Shown: piece by piece, positions 23,067 through 33,231 of the stretch
Layout of the letters: the number at the start of each line of letters is the position of its first letter
Numbering within the stretch: position 1 is the first letter of the stretch
Source: Mycobacterium sp. PS03-16
GTDB taxonomy: Bacteria; Actinomycetota; Actinomycetes; Mycobacteriales; Mycobacteriaceae
Direction of reading: 5' to 3'
Assembly (NCBI RefSeq): GCF_004570325.1
Contig: NZ_SPQO01000029.1
Location: forward strand, 1 to 58,445
Length of the DNA: 58,445 nucleotides
Notes under the pieces: generated by a model
The model's input: the letters and a program-made list of their open reading frames with translations, nothing else
Databases searched by the model: none
Told to the model about the DNA's origin: nothing
Position numbers and translations under genes: made by a program

Positions 23067-23125
23067 CCTGCTCTTTTGCTCCGATAAGTTGCTTAAGGTT
23101 ACGCGCAGATCGAGCCGGAGGAAGC

Positions 23126-24214
23126 ATGGATAACCACCGTCGCGGTGTCCTGACCCGCAGCCTCACGGGCTCGGGATTTGCCGAGGCCTTCGTGCTGATC
23201 GCGATCGCCACCATCCTCATCACCCGGCTCTATCTCGAGCTGACCGGCTATCCGCAGGTGGGCGGCGGAAACCTGCACATCGCGCACGCGTTGTGGGGCG
23301 GCGCGCTCATGATGCTCGCGCTGCTGACCGGTTGGCTGCTGCTGGGGGCGGGGCCGCGGGTGTTCGCGGTGGTCATCGGCGGTGTCGGATTCGGCCTGTT
23401 CCTCGACGAGGTGGGCAAGTTCGTCACCAAGGACAACGACTACTTCTACGGCCCGGCCGCCGAGATCATGTACATCCTGGTGGTGCTGATCCTGGTGGGT
23501 GCCCGGGTGATGCGCGACTTCCGGCCGCCGACGGCGCGCGAGAGCCTCGCCTCTGCGGCCGCGATCGCCGCGGACGGCGTCGCCCGCGGGCTGGCCGACC
23601 ACCGACGCGAGATCGGGCTGGCGCTGTTGACCCAGGCCGAGCAGGCCGGTGCCGAGCGGGCCGCCGCCGAGAACATCCGGGCGCTGCTGATCTCCGCGCC
23701 GCCGGCACCGGACCGCCTGTACCGCCTGCAGAAGCGGGCGCCGCGGCTGATCCCGGGGTTCTTCCGCAGCCCGCGCTGGGTGCCGGTGGTCGGCTGGCTG
23801 CTGGTCCTCGGTGCGGTCAGCGGGTTGTTCTTCGGCCTGCTGGGGATCGTGATCGGCGGCTACTTCTACACCGACGACGACGTCACTTTGGAACTCGACG
23901 GCGCCAACGCCGCCTCGCTCACACTGGCGGTCAGCGCCGCGGTGACGTCGGCGATCGCCGTCCCCGCGATGATCGCCCGGCGCCGCACCGACTCGGTGTG
24001 GCCGCTGCGCTGGCTGCGTAACGCCGCGCTGCTGTTCACGTTCCTCAACGCCTTCGTCGACTTCGCCACCGAGGGCTTCGCCGCGCTGATCAACATGTCC
24101 ATCGGCGTGTTCACGCTCGCGGTGCTGACCTATCAGATCGACGTCGCCGTGCGAGCCTCGGTCACAGCGCCCGCAGATAGCGCGCGGTCACCACGCGCTG
24201 GATCACGGCGGTGA
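23126..24214 (+). CDS. Conserved polytopic membrane protein
   Basis: 362 residues with about eight TM helices in two groups of four, split by a cytosolic domain (~135-215, RDFRPPTARESLASAAAIAADGVARGL...). An acidic segment in TM3-4 reads GFGLFLDEVGKFVTKDNDYFYGP. I do not recognise a named family; similar proteins are annotated only as membrane proteins. GGAGG precedes ATG 23126 closely, and TAAGGT at 23094-23099 is a possible -10. The last 53 bp overlap the convergent DUF1990 gene. Confidence 0.7.
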   Translation: MDNHRRGVLTRSLTGSGFAEAFVLIAIATILITRLYLELTGYPQVGGGNLHIAHALWGGALMMLALLTGWLLLGAGPRVFAVVIGGVGFGLFLDEVGKFVTKDNDYFYGPAAEIMYILVVLILVGARVMRDFRPPTARESLASAAAIAADGVARGLADHRREIGLALLTQAEQAGAERAAAENIRALLISAPPAPDRLYRLQKRAPRLIPGFFRSPRWVPVVGWLLVLGAVSGLFFGLLGIVIGGYFYTDDDVTLELDGANAASLTLAVSAAVTSAIAVPAMIARRRTDSVWPLRWLRNAALLFTFLNAFVDFATEGFAALINMSIGVFTLAVLTYQIDVAVRASVTAPADSARSPRAGSRR

Positions 24215-24659
24215 CCGGTCCGGCCAGCCGGCTCCACCAGGTGCCGTGCCGGGAGAACGCCGTCACCTCCGCGTACACCCGGTCGGTGGCGGGGTCGTAG
24301 CGCACGGCGAACAGTTCCTCGCCGGTCTCCGCGTGCCCGGGCAGAGTGCCGTAGGCGTACCCGCGGCGGTTCGGTTCGTCCACGACGTAGACCACCCGGC
24401 ACGGCGCCTTGACCGGGCCCAGCCCGACGATCACCTCGGAGCCGACGTGCGCGGTCTCGGTGGTCGCGGTGACGCGCACCCCGGCGCCGCGCAACATGCC
24501 CCACCGCATCACCGCGTCGGCGGCCTCGTCGAACCGGGCGCGGCCGGTGCCGATCACCGCCGTGCGGCGGACATGGTGGTATCCGGTGGGCAGCGGACCG
24601 GCGGTCGCACCCACCTCGTCGTAGGTCAACGGCAGCGCGGCGAGGTCGGCCAACTTCAC
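24162..24659 (-). CDS. DUF1990 family protein
   Basis: 165 residues. The family pattern includes LTYDEVGATAG...PTGYHHVRRTAVIGTGRARFDEAADAVMRWGMLRGAGVRV and the C-terminal FSRHGTWWSRLAGPVTAVIQRVVTARYLRAL. The fold is thought to be START-like; the function is unknown. It starts at GTG 24659 and overlaps the convergent membrane-protein gene by 53 bp. Confidence 0.85.
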   Translation of the reverse strand: MKLADLAALPLTYDEVGATAGPLPTGYHHVRRTAVIGTGRARFDEAADAVMRWGMLRGAGVRVTATTETAHVGSEVIVGLGPVKAPCRVVYVVDEPNRRGYAYGTLPGHAETGEELFAVRYDPATDRVYAEVTAFSRHGTWWSRLAGPVTAVIQRVVTARYLRAL

Positions 24660-24683
24660 CCGGCCACCCTCTCAGAGCTCGCG

Positions 24684-24689
24684 TACGGT
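24684..24689 (+). promoter_or_regulatory. -10 box TACGGT for the leaderless aldo/keto reductase gene
   Basis: TACGGT, 7 nt, then GTG 24697. The same hexamer and spacing recur upstream of the thioesterase gene at 25582-25587. Confidence 0.5.
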
Positions 24690-24696
24690 CGTGCAG

Positions 24697-25569
<873 letters not shown>

Positions 25570-25581
25570 CCGGCCGCCCCA

Positions 25582-25587
25582 TACGGT
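25582..25587 (+). promoter_or_regulatory. -10 box TACGGT for the leaderless thioesterase gene
   Basis: TACGGT, 7 nt (GAGCGGT), then GTG 25595. This suggests the thioesterase has its own promoter 13 bp after the aldo/keto reductase stop. Confidence 0.5.
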
Positions 25588-25594
25588 GAGCGGT

Positions 25595-26215
25595 GTGGCG
25601 AGTGAACCCGGGCACACCGGCGGCGGCTTCAACCCGCCGGTGCCGACCGCGCGCGGCGGCCCCGACTACGGCCGCTTCGTCGAGGCGGTCCGTGACCTAC
25701 AGGACCTGGCGCGGTCGGCCGATGCGCCCGACGACGTCATCACCGAGGCCGCCGGACTGCTCGAGAAGGTCAGCGACCTGCTGGACCCGTACCGGGCCGA
25801 CGAATGGCATTCCCCGTCGGGGCGGCGCATGGACCTGCCCAACCGCGGCAACATCCTGCAGGTGCCGATGGTGCTTTCCCGGACCGAGGACGGGCGGATC
25901 GCCGGTGACGCCACGTTCCGGCGGTTCCACCTCGGCCGCAACGGCGCCGCGCACGGTGGCGCGGTGGCGCTGCTGTTCGACTCGGTCCTCGGCTACACCG
26001 CCTACAAGCTGACCGAGAGCCGGTATCAGCGCACCGCCTTCCTGCACGTCAACTACCGCAACATCGCGCCGGTCGAGAAGCCGCTGCGCGTGGAGGCCGG
26101 CATCGACCGTATCGAGGGCCGCAAGATCTTCGTCGAGGGCCGGCTCCTGGACGGGGACACGGTGCTCGCCGAGGCCGAGGCGCTGTTCGTGCGACTGAAA
26201 CCGGGCCAGCCATGA
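25595..26215 (+). CDS. PaaI-type hotdog-fold acyl-CoA thioesterase
   Basis: 206 residues. The hotdog signature NGAAHGGAVALLFDSVLGY supplies the oxyanion helix, and TAFLHVNYRNIAPVEKPLRVEAGIDRIEGRKIFVEGRLLDGDTVLAEAEALFV completes the sheet. There is an extra N-terminal helical region of ~80 residues. Its stop overlaps the start of the next gene (ATGA). The in-frame ATG at 25550 lies inside the upstream gene and was rejected in favour of the leaderless GTG. Confidence 0.87.
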   Translation: MASEPGHTGGGFNPPVPTARGGPDYGRFVEAVRDLQDLARSADAPDDVITEAAGLLEKVSDLLDPYRADEWHSPSGRRMDLPNRGNILQVPMVLSRTEDGRIAGDATFRRFHLGRNGAAHGGAVALLFDSVLGYTAYKLTESRYQRTAFLHVNYRNIAPVEKPLRVEAGIDRIEGRKIFVEGRLLDGDTVLAEAEALFVRLKPGQP

Positions 26216-26682
26216 CGCACCCCGAGCGCAGTGAACCCGAGACCCACGACGAGGACAACCCGTCGCGCTGGGCACTGATCAAACGACGGTGGGCCCGGTG
26301 GCGGGACCGCTTGCGGGAGCGTCCGCGGGTGGAGTTCTTCTACCGCATCGCCGTCGGCGTCATCGGCACCGTGGTGTTCGGCGTGGGCATCCTGGCCATC
26401 CCGTATCCGGGCCCGGGCTGGGCGATCGTGTTCATCGGGCTCGGCATCCTGGCCACCGAGTTCGATTGGGCGCGCCGGTTGTTGGCCTATGCGCGCGAGC
26501 GCTACGACAAGGTCATGGACTGGTATCACCGCCAACATCCGGCGATCCAGATCCTCGGCGGTGTGCTCACCGCGCTGATCGTGTTCGCGACGCTGTGGCT
26601 GCTGGGCGCCGCCGATTGGGCGGCCGAACTGGTCGGGATCGAGACCGCGTTCGACAGTCCGCTGGGCTTCGGCTCTTCGTGA
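26212..26682 (+). CDS. TIGR02611-type PGPGW transmembrane protein
   Basis: 156 residues. Two TM segments flank the conserved LAIPYPGPGWAIVFIGLGILATEFDWARRLL motif typical of this actinobacterial family, followed by a third TM (IQILGGVLTALIVFATLWLLG). The function is unknown. It is translationally coupled to the thioesterase gene. Confidence 0.88.
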   Translation: MTHPERSEPETHDEDNPSRWALIKRRWARWRDRLRERPRVEFFYRIAVGVIGTVVFGVGILAIPYPGPGWAIVFIGLGILATEFDWARRLLAYARERYDKVMDWYHRQHPAIQILGGVLTALIVFATLWLLGAADWAAELVGIETAFDSPLGFGSS

Positions 26683-26766
26683 GCCGATCGGGGTCGGAAC
26701 ACCGGGAGCTGCACCGATAGCATGGTCGCGTTCGACCGTCCCCGACCCACCAGGGAGAGCCCACCG

Positions 26767-28815
26767 ATGACCGCCGTCGCCAGCACCGCCCCAGCAGCCC
26801 CGATCCGGGTCGCTGCCGGGACCACCGCGGGAGCGGCGGTCCGCGATGCGGGCCTGCCGGGCCGCGGCGAAGCGAATGCGATCGTCGTCGTGCGCGACGC
26901 CGAGGGGCGGTTGCGGGACCTGTCGTGGGCGCCCGCCGCCGACGTCGAGGTGACGCCCGTGGCCGCGGACACCGAGGACGGCCGCAGCGTCATCCGCCAC
27001 TCGGCCGCGCACGTGCTGGCCCAGGCGGTGCAGCAGATGTTCCCGGAGGCGAAACTCGGCATCGGGCCGCCGATCACCGACGGGTTCTACTACGACTTCG
27101 ACGTCGCCGAACCGTTCACCCCCGAGGACCTGCAAGCGCTCGAGAAGCGCATGCAGAAGATCATCAAGGACGGGCAGCTGTTCTCCCGCCGGGTGTACGC
27201 GTCGAAGGACGAGGCACGCGAAGAGCTGGCAGGAGAGCCGTTCAAGCTGGAACTCGTCGACGACAAGTCGGGCGATCCCGACGTCATGGAGGTCGGCGGC
27301 GACGAGCTCACCGCCTACGACAACCTGAATCCGCGCAGCCGCGAACGGATCTGGGGAGACCTCTGCCGGGGCCCGCACATCCCCACCACCAAGTACATCC
27401 CCGCGTTCAAGCTGACCCGCAGCTCGGCGGCGTACTGGCGCGGCGACCAACGCAACGCCAGCCTGCAGCGCATCTACGGCACCGCCTGGGAGTCCCAGGA
27501 GGCCCTCGACCGTCACCTCGAGCTGATCGAGGAGGCGCAGAAACGCGACCACCGCAAGCTCGGCGCCGAACTCGACCTGTTCAGCTTCCCCGACGAGATC
27601 GGTTCGGGGCTGGTGGTGTTCCACCCGAAGGGCGGCATCGTCCGCAACGAGCTGGAGGAGTACTCCCGGCGCAAGCACATCGAGGCCGACTACGAGTTCG
27701 TCAACACCCCGCACCTGACCAAGGCGCAGCTGTTCCACACCTCCGGCCACCTCGACTGGTACGCCGACGGCATGTTCCCCCCGATGCAGATCGACGCGGA
27801 ACTCAACCCCGACGGCACCGTGCGCAAACCCGGTCAGGACTACTACCTGAAGCCGATGAACTGCCCCATGCACTGCCTGATCTTCCGGGCCAGGGGACGG
27901 TCCTACCGCGAATTGCCGTTGCGGCTCTTCGAATTCGGCACCGTATACCGGTACGAGAAGTCCGGCGTGGTGCACGGCCTGACCCGCGCCCGCGGGTTCA
28001 CCCAGGACGATGCGCACATCTACGTCACCCGCGAGCAGATGCGCGACGAGCTGGCCTCGCTGCTGCAGTTCGTGCTCGATCTGCTGAAGGACTACGGCCT
28101 CGACGACTTCTTCCTGGAGCTGTCCACCAAGGACCCCGAGAAGTTCGTCGGCTCCGACGACATGTGGGAGGAGAGCACCCGGGTGCTGGCCGAGGTGGCC
28201 GAGGCCTCGGGTCTGGAGCTGGTCCCCGATCCGGGCGGCGCGGCGTTCTACGGTCCGAAGATCTCGGTGCAGGCCCGTGACGCGCTGGGCCGCAGCTGGC
28301 AGATGTCGACGATCCAGCTGGACTTCAACTTCCCCGAGCGTTTCGAGCTGGAGTACACGGCGGCCGACGGCAGCCGGCAGCGCCCGGTGATGATTCACCG
28401 CGCCCTGTTCGGGTCGATCGAGCGGTTCTTCGCGGTGCTGCTCGAGCACTACGCCGGCGCGTTCCCGGCCTGGCTGGCGCCGCTGCAGGTGGTCGGCATC
28501 CCGGTGGCCGACGCGCACGTGCCGTACCTGGCCGGCGTCGCGGCGGAGTTGAAGGCGCGCGGGGTCCGCGTCGAGGTGGACTCCAGCGACGACCGGATGG
28601 CCAAGAAGATCGTCAACCAGACGAATCAGAAGGTGCCGTTCATGTTGCTCGCCGGCGACAAGGACATCGAGGCGGACGCGGTGTCGTTCCGGTTCGGCGA
28701 CCGCACGCAGATCAACGGGGTGCCCCGGGAGGCGGCGGTCGAGGCGATCGTGCGCTGGATTTCCGAGCGCCGCAACGAGACTCCGACCGCCGAGCTGATC
28801 ACGGTGGGCGTGTGA
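26767..28815 (+). CDS. thrS: Threonyl-tRNA synthetase
   Basis: 682 residues. The full domain set is present: TGS-like N-domain, editing domain with RHSAAHVLAQAV (HxxxH), class II catalytic core with the zinc-site cysteine in MNCPMHCLIF, motif 2 RYEKSGVVHGLTRARGFTQDDAHIY, motif 3 HRALFGSIERF, and an anticodon-binding domain. ATG 26767 has AGGGAGAG 7 nt upstream; the frame's earlier ATG at 26722 has no ribosome site and overlaps a -10-like TAGCAT. It heads the operon running to the NUDIX gene at 33201, as in Rv2614c-Rv2609c. Confidence 0.97.
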   Translation: MTAVASTAPAAPIRVAAGTTAGAAVRDAGLPGRGEANAIVVVRDAEGRLRDLSWAPAADVEVTPVAADTEDGRSVIRHSAAHVLAQAVQQMFPEAKLGIGPPITDGFYYDFDVAEPFTPEDLQALEKRMQKIIKDGQLFSRRVYASKDEAREELAGEPFKLELVDDKSGDPDVMEVGGDELTAYDNLNPRSRERIWGDLCRGPHIPTTKYIPAFKLTRSSAAYWRGDQRNASLQRIYGTAWESQEALDRHLELIEEAQKRDHRKLGAELDLFSFPDEIGSGLVVFHPKGGIVRNELEEYSRRKHIEADYEFVNTPHLTKAQLFHTSGHLDWYADGMFPPMQIDAELNPDGTVRKPGQDYYLKPMNCPMHCLIFRARGRSYRELPLRLFEFGTVYRYEKSGVVHGLTRARGFTQDDAHIYVTREQMRDELASLLQFVLDLLKDYGLDDFFLELSTKDPEKFVGSDDMWEESTRVLAEVAEASGLELVPDPGGAAFYGPKISVQARDALGRSWQMSTIQLDFNFPERFELEYTAADGSRQRPVMIHRALFGSIERFFAVLLEHYAGAFPAWLAPLQVVGIPVADAHVPYLAGVAAELKARGVRVEVDSSDDRMAKKIVNQTNQKVPFMLLAGDKDIEADAVSFRFGDRTQINGVPREAAVEAIVRWISERRNETPTAELITVGV

Positions 28816-28816
28816 G

Positions 28817-29434
28817 GTGAGTGGCGACGTGAGCGGCGCCGACGACAGGGCGATCGTCGATCAGGGCGTCGGCGAACCGGATCATCTGCAGCGGCTCTGG
28901 ACGCCGCACCGGATGAGCTACATCGCCGAGTCGCCGATGAAGAAGGGCGCCGATTCGTCGCAGTCGTCCCAGCCGTTCACCGACATCCCGACCATGGCCG
29001 ACGAGGACGGTCTGGTGGTCGCGCGCGGTGCGCAGGTGTACGCGGTGCTCAACCTCTACCCGTACAACCCCGGCCACCTCATGGTGGTGCCGTATCGGCG
29101 GGTGTCCGAACTCGAGGACCTCACCGACGCCGAGAGCGCCGAGCTGATGTCGTTCACCCAGCAGGCGATCCGGGTCATCAAGGCGGTGTCGCGGCCGCAC
29201 GGCTTCAATGTCGGGCTCAACCTCGGGCACTCGGCCGGCGGATCGCTGGCCGAACACCTGCACATGCACGTGGTGCCGCGCTGGGGCGGGGACGCCAACT
29301 TCATCACGATCATCGGCGGTTCCAAGGTGATCCCGCAGCTGCTGCGCGAGACGCGGTCGCTGCTGGCCACCGAATGGGCCCACCAGTCCGGGGCGCCGCG
29401 GGGGAGTGCGAGCAACGGGGACGCGAACTCGTGA
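28817..29434 (+). CDS. HIT-family diadenosine polyphosphate phosphorylase (Rv2613c homologue)
   Basis: 205 residues. The HIT motif is HLHMHVVPRW. A long N-terminal extension (LWTPHRMSYIAESPMKKGADSS...) is typical of actinobacterial Ap4A phosphorylases. It cleaves Ap4A, a by-product of aminoacyl-tRNA synthetases, which fits its position right after thrS. GTG 28817 begins 1 bp after the thrS stop. Its end overlaps the pgsA start. Confidence 0.9.
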   Translation: MSGDVSGADDRAIVDQGVGEPDHLQRLWTPHRMSYIAESPMKKGADSSQSSQPFTDIPTMADEDGLVVARGAQVYAVLNLYPYNPGHLMVVPYRRVSELEDLTDAESAELMSFTQQAIRVIKAVSRPHGFNVGLNLGHSAGGSLAEHLHMHVVPRWGGDANFITIIGGSKVIPQLLRETRSLLATEWAHQSGAPRGSASNGDANS

Positions 29435-30099
29435 GCAACGTCTACCTCATGACGCGCGCCGCCTACGTCAAGCTGTCGCGGCCGGTGGCCAAGGCGGCGC
29501 TGCGGGCGGGATTCACCCCGGACAGCATCACCATCCTGGGCACGGCGGGCTCGGTGCTGGCCGCGCTGACGCTGTTCCCGATGGGGCAGCTGTGGTGGGG
29601 TGCGGTCGCGGTCTCGTTCTTCGTGCTGGCCGACATGCTCGACGGCGCCATGGCCCGCGAGCGCGGCGGCGGCAGCCGGTTCGGGGCCGCGCTGGACGCG
29701 ACGTGTGACCGGATCAGCGACGGCGCGGTGTTCGCGGGGCTGCTGTGGTGGGCGGCGTTCGGGCTGGACAGTCCGTCGCTGGTGGTCGCCACACTGATCT
29801 GCCTGATCACCTCCCAGGTGATCTCGTATGTGAAGGCCAGGGCCGAGGCGAGCGGGCTGCGCGGGGACGGCGGCATCATCGAGCGCCCGGAGCGGCTGGT
29901 CATCGTGCTGGCCGGGGCCGGCCTGTCGGATCTGCCGTTCTTCCCGCTGCCGTGGGCGCTGCCGATCGCGATGTGGGTCCTGGCCGTGGCGAGCATCGTC
30001 ACCGTGCTGCAACGCCTGCACAGCGTGCGCACGTCGCCGGGGGCGATGGACCCGCTGCCGGTCCCCGGCGAAGAGAAGCCGGCGGCGGACGACCAGTGA
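29431..30099 (+). CDS. pgsA: Phosphatidylinositol phosphate synthase PgsA
   Basis: 222 residues. The CDP-alcohol phosphotransferase signature D-x2-DG-x2-AR-x8-G-x3-D-x3-D is present as DMLDGAMARERGGGSRFGAALDATCD. About six TM helices. The enzyme condenses CDP-diacylglycerol with inositol-phosphate in the plasma membrane, the first committed step toward PI and PIMs. GTG 29431 overlaps the HIT gene stop by 4 bp. The downstream neighbours carry out the next steps. Confidence 0.95.
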   Translation: MSNVYLMTRAAYVKLSRPVAKAALRAGFTPDSITILGTAGSVLAALTLFPMGQLWWGAVAVSFFVLADMLDGAMARERGGGSRFGAALDATCDRISDGAVFAGLLWWAAFGLDSPSLVVATLICLITSQVISYVKARAEASGLRGDGGIIERPERLVIVLAGAGLSDLPFFPLPWALPIAMWVLAVASIVTVLQRLHSVRTSPGAMDPLPVPGEEKPAADDQ

Positions 30100-31013
30100 C
30101 CGCGCTCGGCGGCCGGCTGCCCGGCACCGACCAGCTCACCGACTGGGGGTATGCGGCCGGCTGGCGGCTGGTCCGCGCCGTCCCGGAGGTGGTGGCCCGC
30201 AACGCGTTCGACGCCGGCGCCCGGTATTCGTCGCGTCACGGCGGGCCGCCGCAGCTGCGCAAGAACCTGGCCAGGGTGGTCGGTGTGGCCCCGGCCGAGG
30301 TGCCGGATTCGCTGATCCGCGCCTCGCTGGCGTCGTATGCGCGGTACTGGCGGGAGGCGTTCCGGCTGCCGTCGATGGACCACGCCGCGTTGGGCCGCGA
30401 ACTGACCGTGGCCGGCATCGACCACCTGTGGGCCGCGCTCGACGCCGGCCGCGGCGCGGTGCTGGCGTTGCCGCACAGCGGCAACTGGGACATGGCCGGG
30501 GTGTGGCTGGTGCAGAACCACGGCACGTTCACCACGGTGGCCGAACGGCTGCGGCCCGAATCGCTGTTCAACCGGTTCGTCGCCTACCGGGAGAGCCTCG
30601 GTTTCGAGGTGATCCCGCTGTCCGGCGGCCAGCGGCCCCCGTTCGGGCTGCTGTGTGACCGGCTGCGCGACAACCGGGTGGTGTGCCTGATGGCCGAGCG
30701 CGACCTGACCCGGCTCGGGGTGCAGGTGGAGTTCTTCGGTGAGCCGACGCGCATGCCCGCCGGATCGGCGAAGCTGGCCGTCGAGACCGGTGCGGCGCTG
30801 CTGCCGGTGCACTGCTGGTTCTCTCGTGACGGATGGGGCATGGAGGTGTTCGCGCCACTGGACACCTCGGGCGGTGACATCGGTGCGATCACCCAGGCGC
30901 TGGCCGACCGGTTCGCCGCGAACATCGCGGCGCACCCCGAGGACTGGCACATGATGCAGCCGCAGTGGCTGGCCGACCTGTCCGAGTCGCGGCGCGCCCG
31001 CCTGGAGGCGTGA
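30096..31013 (+). CDS. patA: Phosphatidylinositol mannoside acyltransferase PatA
   Basis: 305 residues. The HTB/LPLAT-type HxxxxD motif is HSGNWD, and MAERDLTRLGVQVEFFG is the conserved downstream acidic segment. It acylates the mannose of PIM1/PIM2 on the cytoplasmic face of the membrane. GTG 30096 overlaps the pgsA stop by 4 bp, and its own stop shares one base with the pimA ATG. The order pgsA-patA-pimA is conserved (Rv2612c-Rv2610c). Confidence 0.94.
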   Translation: MTALGGRLPGTDQLTDWGYAAGWRLVRAVPEVVARNAFDAGARYSSRHGGPPQLRKNLARVVGVAPAEVPDSLIRASLASYARYWREAFRLPSMDHAALGRELTVAGIDHLWAALDAGRGAVLALPHSGNWDMAGVWLVQNHGTFTTVAERLRPESLFNRFVAYRESLGFEVIPLSGGQRPPFGLLCDRLRDNRVVCLMAERDLTRLGVQVEFFGEPTRMPAGSAKLAVETGAALLPVHCWFSRDGWGMEVFAPLDTSGGDIGAITQALADRFAANIAAHPEDWHMMQPQWLADLSESRRARLEA

Positions 31014-32170
31014 TGCGGATCGGGATGGTGTGCCCGTACTCGTTCGACGTGCCGGGCGGGGTGCAGTCCCACGTGCTGCAGCTGGCCGAGGTGATGCGCG
31101 CCCGCGGGCACACGGTCAGCGTGCTGGCGCCGTCCTCACCCGGCGCCGAGCTACCGGATTACGTGGTGTCGGGCGGTAAGGCGGTGCCGATCCCGTACAA
31201 CGGGTCGGTGGCCCGGCTGCGGTTCGGCCCGGCGACGCACCGGATGGTCAAGAAGTGGCTGATGCGGGGGGACTTCGATGTCCTGCACCTGCACGAACCC
31301 AACGCGCCCAGCCTGTCGATGCTGGCGTTGCAGGCCGCCGAGGGGCCGATCGTCGCGACCTTCCACACCTCCACCACCAAATCCCTGACCCTGTCGGTGT
31401 TCCAGGGCATCCTGCGGCCGTACCACGAGAAGATCGTCGGGCGCATCGCCGTGTCGGATCTGGCGCGGCGCTGGCAGATGGAGGCGCTGGGCTCCGATGC
31501 CGTCGAGATCCCCAACGGGGTGGACGTGGCGTCGTTCGCGGGTGCGCCGCTGCTCGACGGCTACCCGCGGCCCGGCCGCACCGTGCTGTTCCTCGGCCGC
31601 TACGACGAGCCCCGCAAGGGCATGGCGGTGCTGCTCGGCGCGCTGCCCGCGCTGGTGGCGCGCTACCCGCAGATCGAGATCCTCATCGTCGGCCGCGGCG
31701 ACGAGGCCGGCCTGCGGGAGCAGGCCGGCGCGCTGGCCGGGCACCTGTGCTTTCTGGGGCAGGTCGACGACGCCACCAAGGCGGCCGCGATGCGCAGCGC
31801 GGACGTGTACTGCGCCCCCAACACCGGCGGCGAGAGCTTCGGCATCGTGCTGGTCGAGGCGATGGCCGCGGGCACCGCGGTGGTGGCCAGCGACCTCGAC
31901 GCGTTCCGCCGGGTGCTGATGGACGGGACGGCCGGTCGCCTGGTGGCGGTCGACGACGCCGATGCGCTGGCCGCCGGGCTCATCGAGATGCTGTCCGACG
32001 ACGCGGTGCGCGAGCGTTGCGTGACGGTCGCGTCGGAGGCCGTCCACCGCTACGACTGGTCGGTGGTGGCGAGCCAGATCATGCGGGTGTACGAGACGGT
32101 CGCCGGGTCGGGCACCAAGGTGTCGGTGGCCGGCGCGGGCCGTAGTGAGGCGATCCGGGGTCGGTCGTGA
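31013..32170 (+). CDS. pimA: Phosphatidylinositol alpha-mannosyltransferase PimA
   Basis: 385 residues. A GT4/GT-B glycosyltransferase that transfers the first mannose from GDP-mannose to PI. Start MRIGMVCPYSFDVPGGVQSHV has the glycine-rich acceptor loop, DVLHLHEPNAPSLS and ATFHTSTTKS line the N-domain, and the EX7E motif is NTGGESFGIVLVEAMAAG. The length is normal. It is coupled to patA (TGATG) and to the NUDIX gene (GTGA). Confidence 0.96.
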   Translation: MRIGMVCPYSFDVPGGVQSHVLQLAEVMRARGHTVSVLAPSSPGAELPDYVVSGGKAVPIPYNGSVARLRFGPATHRMVKKWLMRGDFDVLHLHEPNAPSLSMLALQAAEGPIVATFHTSTTKSLTLSVFQGILRPYHEKIVGRIAVSDLARRWQMEALGSDAVEIPNGVDVASFAGAPLLDGYPRPGRTVLFLGRYDEPRKGMAVLLGALPALVARYPQIEILIVGRGDEAGLREQAGALAGHLCFLGQVDDATKAAAMRSADVYCAPNTGGESFGIVLVEAMAAGTAVVASDLDAFRRVLMDGTAGRLVAVDDADALAAGLIEMLSDDAVRERCVTVASEAVHRYDWSVVASQIMRVYETVAGSGTKVSVAGAGRSEAIRGRS

Positions 32171-33201
32171 CGGTGTGGCTGATCGTCGCGGTCGCGATCC
32201 TGGCCGCGCTGGTCCTGTTCGTCGCCGGCTGGGCGTATCAGACCGCCCACCGGCTCGACCGGCTGCACGTGCGCTACGACCTGAGCTGGCAGGCCCTCGA
32301 CGGCGCGCTGGCCCGCCGCGCGGTGGTGGCCCGCGCGGTCGCCGCCGACGCCTACAACGGGGCGCCGGAGGGCAGGCGGCTGGCCGCGCTGGCCGACGCC
32401 GCGGAACGGGCGCCCCGCAGTGCGCGGGAGGCCGCCGAGAACGAACTGTCGGCGGCGCTGGCGCTGGTGAACCCGGCGTCGCTGCCGATGGCGCTGGTGG
32501 CCGAACTCGCCGACGCCGAGGCGCGGGTGCTGCTGGCCCGGCGGTTCCACAACGACGCCGTGCGCGACACGCTGGCGCTGCGGGAACGCACCCCGGTGCG
32601 GCTGCTGCGGCTCGGCGGCACCGCGGCGCTGCCCACCTATTTCGAGATCGCCGAGGCGGCGTCGCGCGACGTCGAGCCGGTCAAGCCGCGCACGTCCGCG
32701 CGGGTGGTGCTGCTCGACGAATCCGGTGCCGTGCTGCTGCTCTGCGGGTCCGACCCGGCCGCGGGCACCCGCACTCGCCCGGCGCCGCGCTGGTGGTTCA
32801 CCGTGGGCGGGGCCGTGGAGGCGGGGGAGACGCTGGCGCAGGCCGCCGCGCGCGAGCTGGCCGAGGAGACCGGACTGCGCGTCGACCCCGGGCAGCTGAT
32901 CGGGCCGGTGTGGCGGCGCGACGCGGTGTTCGACTTCAACGGGTCGGTGATGCACAGCCAGGAGATGTTCTTCGTGCACCGCACCGCGCGCTTCGAACCG
33001 ACGGCCACGGGGCACACGGTGCTCGAGCGCCGCTACATTCACGGCCACCGCTGGTGTGATGCGACAATGATCCGCGATCTGGTCGCCGGGGGTGAAGCCG
33101 TCTATCCGCGCCAGCTCGCCGAGCTGCTGACGCAGGCCGTCGCACTCACCGACGAGCCGGCGGATCGGGCGCAGGCGCCCGAAGTGCAGATGATCCGCTG
33201 A
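32167..33201 (+). CDS. LemA-like/NUDIX hydrolase fusion (Rv2609c homologue)
   Basis: 344 residues. One N-terminal TM (LIVAVAILAALVLFVAGWAY) is followed by a LemA-like helical segment (~30-150) and a NUDIX domain. The Nudix box is complete: GGAVEAGETLAQAAARELAEETGL. The substrate is unknown. The membrane anchor and position at the end of the PIM operon suggest a role near the envelope (inference). The start GTG overlaps the pimA stop. Confidence 0.87.
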   Translation: MTVWLIVAVAILAALVLFVAGWAYQTAHRLDRLHVRYDLSWQALDGALARRAVVARAVAADAYNGAPEGRRLAALADAAERAPRSAREAAENELSAALALVNPASLPMALVAELADAEARVLLARRFHNDAVRDTLALRERTPVRLLRLGGTAALPTYFEIAEAASRDVEPVKPRTSARVVLLDESGAVLLLCGSDPAAGTRTRPAPRWWFTVGGAVEAGETLAQAAARELAEETGLRVDPGQLIGPVWRRDAVFDFNGSVMHSQEMFFVHRTARFEPTATGHTVLERRYIHGHRWCDATMIRDLVAGGEAVYPRQLAELLTQAVALTDEPADRAQAPEVQMIR

Positions 33202-33231
33202 TTGCGGATTCCATCGAATCGGCGACCCTAC

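Noticed and set aside
26053..28518. 821-residue minus-strand open frame
   Set aside because: Shadow of thrS and its upstream genes, all of which have intact conserved motifs on the plus strand.
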